This document shows, in pieces, positions 57,455 through 64,000 of a stretch of 64,000 nt of DNA. A program made the translations under genes and the position numbers. Where the stretch lies: positions 1 through 64,000 of the forward strand of contig NZ_BTCK01000036.1 of the NCBI RefSeq assembly GCF_033239625.1, written 5' to 3'. The notes below the pieces were generated by a model. The model was not told where the DNA came from. It did no database searches and was given only the letters and a program-made list of their open reading frames with translations. Position 1 is the stretch's first letter, and each line of letters begins with the position of its first letter. Origin of the DNA: Paenibacillus_T sp033239625. Lineage in GTDB: Bacteria > Bacillota > Bacilli > Paenibacillales > Paenibacillaceae.

Positions 57455-58480
57455 TTGAGAATTGCTCAAATTTCGACGAATACGATTCCTGTCCCGCCTA
57501 AGGATTACGGGGGCACGCAGCGCGACGTTCACTATCTGACAGAAGAGTTGGTCAAACGGGGGCATGAAGTATTTCTGTTCGCTAAGAAGGGTTCGACCTC
57601 GAACGCGACCCGTACGTTTGAATACGAATCCAATGATCCGAAGGAACAGCTTGATTTCATTATTAAAAACCTTCCGCCGGATGTAGATATTATTCATGAT
57701 CACTATGGTATCGTCGCGAAAGCGAATCCGCCGATTCCGACGATCTGTCAATCCCATTCCAAAGGGATTAAGAGCCGAGTTCAGATTCCGGTTTACGTCA
57801 GCAAATTCATCCTGCGCAAATACGGCAAACGAAGAGGTTACGCGGTATATAACGGTATACGTATGGACGATTACACGTTCAGGACTAACAAACAGGATTA
57901 CATGCTCTTCTTGGGGAGATTGATCAAGGAGAAGGGGGTTCACCTGGCTATCAAGGTCGCCAAGAAAACGGGCAAGCGGCTCATCATCGCAGGGACGTTG
58001 AACGACAAGAACTATTACAACGCAAAAATCAAGCCGCATCTAGGCAAAAAAATCCGCTATGTCGGCACTGTCGGCGGCGATCGTAAACGCGAATTGCTCG
58101 CTAATGCGAGCTGCGTCCTGTTCACTTCCACTTGGGATGAACCTTTCGGTCTTGTCCTCGTCGAAGCGATGGCAAGCGGCACGCCCGTGCTCGGCTTTCG
58201 GAAAGGCGGCGTCGCCGAGGTGCTTCGGGGGATGCCGCAGCTGTTATGCCGAACGACCTCCGGCATGGCGGCGAAGGTCAAGAACCGCAAGCGACTGCCC
58301 GCAGCGAGAAGGCTGCGGCGTTATGCCAGAACCCGCTATTCCGATATCATCATGACGGACTCCTTCTTGAAGCTGTACCGGAAGGTTCTCGACAACAACT
58401 TGTACAAAATCAGGAAAAATACATTATGGAACAGGCGCAAAGCCAAGCTTCAACCTACGCCAGATGGAGATGAAGGCTAA
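57455..58480 (+). CDS. glycosyltransferase, GT4 family
   Basis: A 341-residue GT-B enzyme. RIAQISTNTIPVPPKDYGGTQ opens it (in parts: IPVPPKDYGGTQ, the same motif as in the 52109 gene), DIIHDHYGI lies near 79, FLGRLIKEKGVHLAIK near 153 and DEPFGLVLVEAMASGTPVLGF near 230 (in parts) hold the donor-site E-x7-E. The C-terminus is very basic. TTG start with GAAGGAAAG upstream. First gene of a three-gene operon. Confidence 0.85.
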   Translation: MRIAQISTNTIPVPPKDYGGTQRDVHYLTEELVKRGHEVFLFAKKGSTSNATRTFEYESNDPKEQLDFIIKNLPPDVDIIHDHYGIVAKANPPIPTICQSHSKGIKSRVQIPVYVSKFILRKYGKRRGYAVYNGIRMDDYTFRTNKQDYMLFLGRLIKEKGVHLAIKVAKKTGKRLIIAGTLNDKNYYNAKIKPHLGKKIRYVGTVGGDRKRELLANASCVLFTSTWDEPFGLVLVEAMASGTPVLGFRKGGVAEVLRGMPQLLCRTTSGMAAKVKNRKRLPAARRLRRYARTRYSDIIMTDSFLKLYRKVLDNNLYKIRKNTLWNRRKAKLQPTPDGDEG

Positions 58481-58481
58481 G

Positions 58482-59171
58482 ATGATCACCGTGATCGCCT
58501 GTACGATGAGAACCAAGTACATGGATAACCTCTTCAATAATTACGACCGGCAGCTCTGGAAGGATAAACGAATGATCATCGTCCTGAACAACGACAAAAT
58601 GGACATCGAGGCTTATCAACAGCGGGCAAGTCAATACCCGGAGGGGGAAGTCCGCGTATTCCAGCTTCCTCAGAAATACAAACTCGGCAAATGTCTGAAT
58701 TACGCGATCAACTTAGCAGATGACGGCCTTATCGCTAAATTTGACGACGACGATTATTACGGCCCTAAGTATCTGAGGGAAGCCGCTCGCGCAATCAAGA
58801 ACGGCAAAGCGCCTATCGTCGGCAAACGTACCGCCTTCCTCTACTTCGAAGCGAAGCGGGCGCTGATGGTGTTCCGCCGCGGCGGCGAACGCAAATACAC
58901 GCGCAGCATCAAGGGAGGCACGCTCGTATTCCGCAAATCGGTCTGGAATCGTGTCCCTTTCCCCGAGTTCAAAAAGTCTGGCACCGATTCAGGCTGGTTA
59001 GGGCGCTGTTTCCGCAGAAACATTCGCATCTATTCCATGTCCAAGCGGCATTATGTCTGCATCCGACGAGCCAACAACAAAAGCCATACACAGAAGAAAT
59101 CGACGCGCCTCTACATGTCGCAATGCAAGCTCGTTCGCAAAACGAAAAATTTCAGCCGTTATGTAAACTAG
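58482..59171 (+). CDS. glycosyltransferase, GT2-like (paralog 2)
   Basis: A 229-residue GT-A-like enzyme nearly colinear with the 54058-54747 gene: MITVIACTMRTKYMDNLFNN, KFDDDDYYGPKYLREAARA near 88, GGERKYTRSIKGGTLVFRKS near 135 and a basic end SRYVN. ATG 58482 follows the GT4 stop by one base. GGAGATGAAGGC upstream echoes the 5' context of the paralog, so the duplication includes the start region. Confidence 0.82.
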   Translation: MITVIACTMRTKYMDNLFNNYDRQLWKDKRMIIVLNNDKMDIEAYQQRASQYPEGEVRVFQLPQKYKLGKCLNYAINLADDGLIAKFDDDDYYGPKYLREAARAIKNGKAPIVGKRTAFLYFEAKRALMVFRRGGERKYTRSIKGGTLVFRKSVWNRVPFPEFKKSGTDSGWLGRCFRRNIRIYSMSKRHYVCIRRANNKSHTQKKSTRLYMSQCKLVRKTKNFSRYVN

Positions 59172-59200
59172 TTCTAACCTTTCTCTAGGGGGCATGCAGG

Positions 59201-59974
59201 ATGTCTGCGAATACTCAAGCAGGCGTAACGATCATTACCTCGACGATTCGAAAAGGGCTAATGAACAATGTGTTCGACAATTACAGTCGCCAGGAATGGC
59301 CAGTCAAAGAGCTCATCATCATCATTAATAATAACGGCATCGCTATGCGTCCATATAAGGAGCTTGCACGGCAACATGACAACGTCCGTGTCTTTCGCGT
59401 GAATGGGCGTAAAAATCTTGGCGCATGCCTGAATTATGCAGTTGCCCGAGCCCGATATGGCTATATTGCCAAATTCGATGACGACGACTACTATTCGCCC
59501 CAATATCTAGATGAATCCATGCTTGTGTTTGCCAAGAAGAAAGCTGATGTCGTCGGCAAAAATACGACTTATTTCTTTTTCCCGCATCGTTCCTTACTGC
59601 TGCTTCGCAGACGGACCGCCCAGCCTTACGGTCGGAGCAGGAGAATTGCGGGCCCTACCATCATGTTTCGCAAGAGGGTGTTCAAGAAAGTTGCCTTCTC
59701 GACCAAGGTGGTTGCGGGATCCGATGCGCGATTCGTGCGAGCATGCCTGCTACGAGGCCTTAAAGTATACACGGCTTCCTCCTATAACTTCGCCCAGAAT
59801 CGCCGCTCGAATCGAAAATCGCATACTTGGAAAGTTTCCGATCGGCGGCTGCTCGCCTCCAAAGGAGCCGTCATTATTCGAACGAAGGATTTCAAACCGC
59901 ACGTCGATCGGACGCTCGATCTTCTGCCCTTGCCGGACAGTATGAAGCCGAATGACGGGAAAGATACGAATTAG
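59201..59974 (+). CDS. glycosyltransferase, GT2-like (paralog 3)
   Basis: A 257-residue member of the same group as the two paralogs, more diverged. VTIITSTIRKGLMNNVFDNY at the start and KFDDDDYYSPQYLDESM near 93 keep the donor site, FRKRVFKKVAF near 157 and SDARFVRACLLRGLKVYT near 172 the C-terminal part. AGGGGGCATGCAGG precedes the ATG. Last gene of the operon; its spore role is inferred from the promoter and neighbours. Confidence 0.8.
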   Translation: MSANTQAGVTIITSTIRKGLMNNVFDNYSRQEWPVKELIIIINNNGIAMRPYKELARQHDNVRVFRVNGRKNLGACLNYAVARARYGYIAKFDDDDYYSPQYLDESMLVFAKKKADVVGKNTTYFFFPHRSLLLLRRRTAQPYGRSRRIAGPTIMFRKRVFKKVAFSTKVVAGSDARFVRACLLRGLKVYTASSYNFAQNRRSNRKSHTWKVSDRRLLASKGAVIIRTKDFKPHVDRTLDLLPLPDSMKPNDGKDTN

Positions 59975-60029
59975 AGGTAGTCGCAGCTCAAATCTATTGG
60001 TTGAAGCCTAATGGAAGGAGTGAAAGCAT

Positions 60030-60200
60030 ATGTCATTGTTGATACCTCCTCCGCCACCTCGTCCACCTGCATTCGTACAACCAGAACCTTGCTTATTTCA
60101 AATATCATTCGTTAGGCTCTCGGTCGGAGATAGCTTCTGGTATTACCCGACGAGCATTGAACGCGAATTAGTTTCGGGCTACAGATGGTATGGCGCATGA
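60030..60200 (+). CDS. small proline-rich protein
   Basis: ATG 60030, eight bases after GGAAGGAG, opens 56 codons. The product starts MSLLIPPPPPRPPAFVQPEP and ends FVRLSVGDSFWYYPTSIERE then LVSGYRWYGA. Short proline-rich proteins with a conserved GxSFWFYPT and GYRW end occur in Bacillus and Paenibacillus. The location next to coat-type glycosyltransferases suggests a spore-surface role, but that is inference. Confidence 0.7.
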   Translation: MSLLIPPPPPRPPAFVQPEPCLFQISFVRLSVGDSFWYYPTSIERELVSGYRWYGA

Positions 60201-60249
60201 TTACGGCTCGTTCATATTTTTTAAACGGGGACGACTGAATAGTTCACGA

Positions 60250-60292
60250 GGTACAGCCACTCAAGACAGTTGAGGAGGCTGTATCTTTTTTC
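60250..60292 (+). terminator. Rho-independent terminator
   Basis: TACAGCC-ACTCAA pairs with TTGAG-GAGGCTGTA, followed by TCTTTTTTC. It closes the glycosyltransferase/proline-rich-protein transcript. Confidence 0.75.
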
Positions 60293-60404
60293 TTTGATAA
60301 CAACGAAAACTTGGTAGAATTAAATGAACGGTTTCGTTGACGAGACTGCGAAACTGATGTAATTTCATAGATGTTCTCCTGGAGAAGAGAGGCGATTATA
60401 CAAA

Positions 60405-61208
60405 ATGGAACGATCGATGATAGCAGGAAAGAGCGAGTCTAAAGACGTTGATCTAGTCATGTTCATGGGGCAATCCAATATGGCTGGCAGGGGGACTGCT
60501 GCGGATGCTCCGAGTGTACCAAGCGGCTATGGTTTCGAGTTCAGGGCGATTTCTGACCCGACTAGGCTTTACCCTATTACAGAACCATTCGGAGTGAACG
60601 AGAACAATGAGATAAGCGGAGTCTTCGAATCTACAAAGACGGGATCGATGATCTCTTCCTTCGCCATAGCGTATTACTCCATCGCGGGCCGCCCGATCGT
60701 TGGGGTATCCTGTTCCAAAGGCGGAACGTCGATCAACTTATGGCAGCCCGGAGTGGCGTTTCTGAACGATGCAATTGCTCGGTTTCAAGAGGCCATGTCT
60801 TGGCTCACAGCAAACGGATATACGATTAAGAATAAATTCATGGTTTGGTGTCAAGGCGAGACGGACGGCGATAATGGGATGACGAGGGCAGATTATACGG
60901 CCCGTCTGAAGGCGATGATTAATGGCATGGCAGAAGCGGGCATCGAACGCTGCTACGTCGTTCGAATCGGGAACCATCGAGACGATGCGCGACTTTATCA
61001 GCCGATCATGCAAGCGCAAACCGAGCTATGCGATACATACGAGACGGCGATTCTTGTCTCGAGTAAATTTGCAGAAATGGCAGCAGCGGGGTTAATGAAG
61101 GATCCGTTCCATTATACGCAAGCAGGCTATAATAGGACTGGCGCCGACGCTGGCATGAACACGGCGCTTCATATTGTCTCGAGAAATAGGGATAATATTA
61201 CCACTTAA
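60405..61208 (+). CDS. carbohydrate O-acetylesterase (SASA/CE6-like, SGNH fold)
   Basis: A 267-residue esterase of the sialate O-acetylesterase/acetyl-xylan esterase family. Block I with the nucleophile Ser is MFMGQSNMAGRG near residue 20, VSCSKGGTSINLW near 100 and FMVWCQGETDGDNG near 146 follow, and the Asp-x-x-His pair is in KDPFHYTQAGYN near 240. No signal peptide, so it likely deacetylates imported oligosaccharides. It complements the xylanase and the cassette C esterase. The upstream signal is GGAGAAGAGAGG. Confidence 0.85.
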   Translation: MERSMIAGKSESKDVDLVMFMGQSNMAGRGTAADAPSVPSGYGFEFRAISDPTRLYPITEPFGVNENNEISGVFESTKTGSMISSFAIAYYSIAGRPIVGVSCSKGGTSINLWQPGVAFLNDAIARFQEAMSWLTANGYTIKNKFMVWCQGETDGDNGMTRADYTARLKAMINGMAEAGIERCYVVRIGNHRDDARLYQPIMQAQTELCDTYETAILVSSKFAEMAAAGLMKDPFHYTQAGYNRTGADAGMNTALHIVSRNRDNITT

Positions 61209-61255
61209 GCGAAATTGCTGCCTGTCTTTGAACAAGAAAGCTACAGCTTAACAGT

Positions 61256-61288
61256 AAGGGTTAACCGGACAGCAGGTTAACCCTTTTT
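61256..61288 (+). terminator. Rho-independent terminator
   Basis: AAGGGTTAACC pairs perfectly with GGTTAACCCTT around GGACAGCA, followed by a T run. Confidence 0.88.
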
Positions 61289-61430
61289 GCGTGCAAAGAA
61301 GTCGGGATTGCGGCATCCATTCAGTCGTGAAAGTGTTAGTGGTCCTCTGCGAGCAGATCTACAATAGGAGAAATGAATAATGAAGCGAGTATATGGTTGA
61401 TCGCATTTTCGTTAAGAGGAGTGAACGTTC

Positions 61431-63161
61431 ATGAGCTCTCTTTTTTACTATTTGAAGCCCTATCGATTATCGATTGGTCTGTTTCTGCTGCTTATGCTCT
61501 CAGGCATCATGCTCGAATTATATCTGCCTACATTAATGGCTAATATGGTCGATATCGGCATTGTGAATGAAGATTTGGATGATGTCCTGCGTATCGGCGG
61601 CTGGATGTTGGTATGTTCTGTCTTCGCAGTTGGGCTGTCAGTGGGTGTAAACTTCCTCTCCTCCAGCGTTGCGCATGGCTTCGGCAAAGATTTGAGGTAC
61701 AGCTTGTTCGTCCATGTTCAGAAGTTCTCGTTAGAACAGTTCGAACGATTCGGAACGGACTCCCTCATGACTCGAACGACGAATGATATCCGGCAGGTTC
61801 AAGACTTTATCAATGCGCTCTTCGGAATCATGACCCGTGCACCGATCATGCTGTTAGGCGGTATCCTATTAGCTGTCTATCGGGATTCGGCGCTTTCAAT
61901 CATTTTTCTGGCTGTTATCCCGATTCTAGCGGGTACAATCTTCTTGATCATGCGGAGAGCTGTGCCTCTATACGGATTAATTCAGAAGCAAACCGATCGA
62001 TTAAATCTTATCGTTCGTGAATCTTTAAGCGGTATACGCGTCATCCGAGCTTTTGGTCGAGAGGCTCATGACAAACAGCGTTTTCTTGAGGCGAATCAGG
62101 ATTACCGCGATTTAGGCATTAGAGTTAACAAAATTACTGCTTTTCTGTTTCCGACCATCAATATCGTCATGAGCATGACGAACATCACGATCATTTGGTT
62201 TGCCGGTATCCGAATCAATGCAGGACAAATGCAAGTCGGCAATCTAATGGCTTTCTTGCAATATGCAATGATGATATTGGTATCGTTAATCATGATGTCC
62301 TTGACATTCGTGATGATTCCTAGAGCACAAGCCTCCGCAAGGAGGATTGCCGAAGTGCTGAGACTTGAGCCTGCAATCATTGATGCAGGGAACGAGCAGC
62401 TTGGAGCGGATAGAAAAGGACATATTGAATTCAAAGAAGTTTCTTTTCGCTATACGGATGCCGCGAATCCTGCTCTTCGCTCGATCTCCTTTGAAGCGAA
62501 ACCTGGAGAAACGACGGCCATTATTGGCAGCACAGGCTCGGGTAAGACGACGCTGCTTCAATTAATTGCACGTCTGTATGAAGTTGACGAGGGATCGATC
62601 CTAATCGATGGCACGGACATTCGTGAGTTCTCTCAACGCTCGCTCAGATCCTGCATCGGATACGTCACTCAGCAAGCCCATCTATTCCGAGGAACGATCG
62701 CTGATAACGTTACGTTCGGTCAGCCAATGCTGGAACCGGTGCAGATGGAAGAAGTGCTGCAGACTGCAATGGCTCTTGATTTTGTTCAATCGAAAGACGG
62801 AGCAATGGAAGCTGAAGTTGCACAGGGCGGCTCGAATTTCTCGGGCGGACAGAAGCAGCGGCTTTCAATTGCTAGAGCCTTAGCCAGAAAGCCGTCTATA
62901 TTTTTGTTCGACGATAGCTTCTCGGCATTGGATTATAAGACGGACGCCCAGCTGAGAGCAAGATTGAAGCAGATGACTCGGAACGCGACTATCTTGATTG
63001 TCGCGCAGCGGATAAGTACGGTGCAAGACGCCGATCAGATCATCGTATTGCATGAAGGGGAGATCGTTGGAATCGGGACGCATAGCGAACTGCTCGTCTC
63101 TAACGGCATTTATCAGGAAATCGTCGCTTCCCAGCTCGCGAAGGAGGAGGTTGGTGCATGA
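61431..63161 (+). CDS. ABC exporter subunit with degenerate ATP site (BmrC/LmrC type)
   Basis: A 576-residue fused membrane-ATPase half transporter: six helices in residues 1-310, nucleotide-binding domain after 340. Walker A GSTGSGKTT at about 366, signature FSGGQKQRLS near 470, Walker B FLFDDSFSALD near 493. Asp replaces the catalytic Glu, and Gln replaces the switch His (VAQRIST). This is the non-consensus half of heterodimeric multidrug-type exporters. GAGGAGTG precedes the ATG; the last bases overlap the partner gene. Confidence 0.9.
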   Translation: MSSLFYYLKPYRLSIGLFLLLMLSGIMLELYLPTLMANMVDIGIVNEDLDDVLRIGGWMLVCSVFAVGLSVGVNFLSSSVAHGFGKDLRYSLFVHVQKFSLEQFERFGTDSLMTRTTNDIRQVQDFINALFGIMTRAPIMLLGGILLAVYRDSALSIIFLAVIPILAGTIFLIMRRAVPLYGLIQKQTDRLNLIVRESLSGIRVIRAFGREAHDKQRFLEANQDYRDLGIRVNKITAFLFPTINIVMSMTNITIIWFAGIRINAGQMQVGNLMAFLQYAMMILVSLIMMSLTFVMIPRAQASARRIAEVLRLEPAIIDAGNEQLGADRKGHIEFKEVSFRYTDAANPALRSISFEAKPGETTAIIGSTGSGKTTLLQLIARLYEVDEGSILIDGTDIREFSQRSLRSCIGYVTQQAHLFRGTIADNVTFGQPMLEPVQMEEVLQTAMALDFVQSKDGAMEAEVAQGGSNFSGGQKQRLSIARALARKPSIFLFDDSFSALDYKTDAQLRARLKQMTRNATILIVAQRISTVQDADQIIVLHEGEIVGIGTHSELLVSNGIYQEIVASQLAKEEVGA

Positions 63162-64000
63162 GTAAGACGAATGGGGCTGCCTTGCGGCGGCTAGCCGGCT
63201 ATCTGAAACCCTATCGCGGCAAATTGCTGTTAATCGGATTCGCAGCACTTATCAGCACATTGTTCAGCATCATTAGTCCTAAGCTGCTTGGGGATGCGAC
63301 GAATATGTTGTTCGATAGCTATCGGAATGGCACAGAGGTCGACTTCAGGAGGCTGGGAGCCTGGCTGGTCGGAATGGCAGCGCTTTATATGGCATCTTCT
63401 CTATTCTCTTTTCTACAGCAATATGTGTTAGCAGGCATCTCTCAACGAATAACCGCTTCCATGCGCGAGCAGGTGACGGATAAGTTCTCCCGTTTGCCGC
63501 TTCGTTATTTCGATCGAAATTCGCAAGGCGTTCTATTGAGCAGGACAATAAACGATATCGACAGCATCAACACCTCATTGCAGCAAGTAATTTCGCAAAT
63601 GATGAACTCGATTTTAACCGTCGTTGGGATTATTGCCATGATGCTGTATATCAGTCCAATGCTTACGATTATCGTCGGAATAACATGGCCTCTAAGCGCG
63701 TTTATGGTGAGATGGATGGCGGGCAGATCCAAGACCTATTTTGCTTGTCAACAGGCTGAATTAGGACAAGTGAATGGTCATGTCAATGAGATGTTCGGTG
63801 GTTTCGAGGTTGTCAAAACCTATGGGTATGAAGAGCATGCGATACAAGTCTTTGAACGAAAGAACCAGAAACTTTACGAAGCGGGAAGGATGGCGCAGTT
63901 TATATCCGGCATTATGATGCCCTTGATGATGTTTGTCGGCAATATCGGCTATGTGTGTGTAGCAATTGTCGGAGGAGTTCTGGTGCTGAACGGCAATTTC
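63158..64000 (+). CDS. ABC exporter partner subunit, cut by the window end
   Basis: Starts at ATG 63158, overlapping the previous stop by four bases (ATGA), with AAGGAGGAGG upstream. The 281 residues present cover the membrane domain (KPYRGKLLLIGFAALISTLF near 22, RYFDRNSQGVLLSRTINDID near 114, in parts). By analogy with BmrCD/LmrCD it should carry the catalytically complete ATP site, which lies beyond the window. Confidence 0.88.
   Translation, partial: MSKTNGAALRRLAGYLKPYRGKLLLIGFAALISTLFSIISPKLLGDATNMLFDSYRNGTEVDFRRLGAWLVGMAALYMASSLFSFLQQYVLAGISQRITASMREQVTDKFSRLPLRYFDRNSQGVLLSRTINDIDSINTSLQQVISQMMNSILTVVGIIAMMLYISPMLTIIVGITWPLSAFMVRWMAGRSKTYFACQQAELGQVNGHVNEMFGGFEVVKTYGYEEHAIQVFERKNQKLYEAGRMAQFISGIMMPLMMFVGNIGYVCVAIVGGVLVLNGNF

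Overview
The window looks like chromosomal DNA of an endospore-forming Firmicute of the Paenibacillaceae type (Paenibacillus or Cohnella-like). The reasons are strong AGGAGG-type ribosome binding sites, frequent TTG/GTG starts, a Thr-tRNA with encoded CCA, an intact pro-sigma-K gene, a BstA/YfiT bacillithiol-transferase-like protein, spore-coat-type sugar genes and a YxlEFG-like transporter operon. Species cannot be fixed from the sequence alone.

Region 1 (1-33 kb) is a one-directional array. After the 3' part of a tRNA-Thr come about fifty short genes, all on the + strand and closely spaced. They are mostly single-domain enzymes: eleven intact GNAT acetyltransferases and two GNAT remnants, three Nudix hydrolases, three DinB-fold proteins, three intact nucleotidyltransferases and one broken one, two P-loop kinases, and single macro, HIT, HAD, DJ-1, glyoxalase, HD, methyltransferase, GH25 and metallophosphoesterase proteins. 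Paralogs of housekeeping genes (lspA, rpiA, a purN-like gene) and small membrane proteins are mixed in. Several genes are decayed (double stop, frameshift, truncations), and two appear to use ACG and CTG start codons. Terminators occur only at about 10.5, 16.1, 21.1, 21.7 and 33.1 kb.

Region 2 (33.1-36.1 kb) holds a YxlE/YxlF/YxlG-like ABC operon and the sporulation sigma factor gene sigK, the latter with an upstream site resembling sigma-E/sigma-K promoters.

Region 3 (36.1-49.7 kb) is the most unusual part. Downstream of intact sigK lie three further pieces of sigK in the same orientation, at 39.96-40.18, 44.63-44.81 and 49.68-49.74 kb. They separate three accessory cassettes: A (SLH-rhodanese protein, GH27 alpha-galactosidase, AraC regulator), B (CDP-sugar/C-methyltransferase/glycosyltransferase genes with a broken rfbG) and C (secreted multidomain esterase, MFS transporter, LacI regulator with two matching operators). 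The pieces become more decayed with distance from the live gene, as expected if cassettes were stacked one after another at the 3' end of sigK.

Region 4 (50-60.2 kb) starts with a secreted GH10 xylanase that has a consensus CcpA (cre) site. It continues with a probable spore-surface polysaccharide cluster: two GT4-type and three paralogous GT2-type glycosyltransferases, a YheC/D-like ATP-grasp protein, a sugar-1-phosphate nucleotidylyltransferase and UDP-glucose dehydrogenase. Two divergent promoters match the sigma-K pattern AC-N17-CATAnnnTA. A small proline-rich protein follows.

Region 5 (60.4-64 kb) has a carbohydrate O-acetylesterase and a heterodimeric ABC exporter whose second subunit runs off the window.
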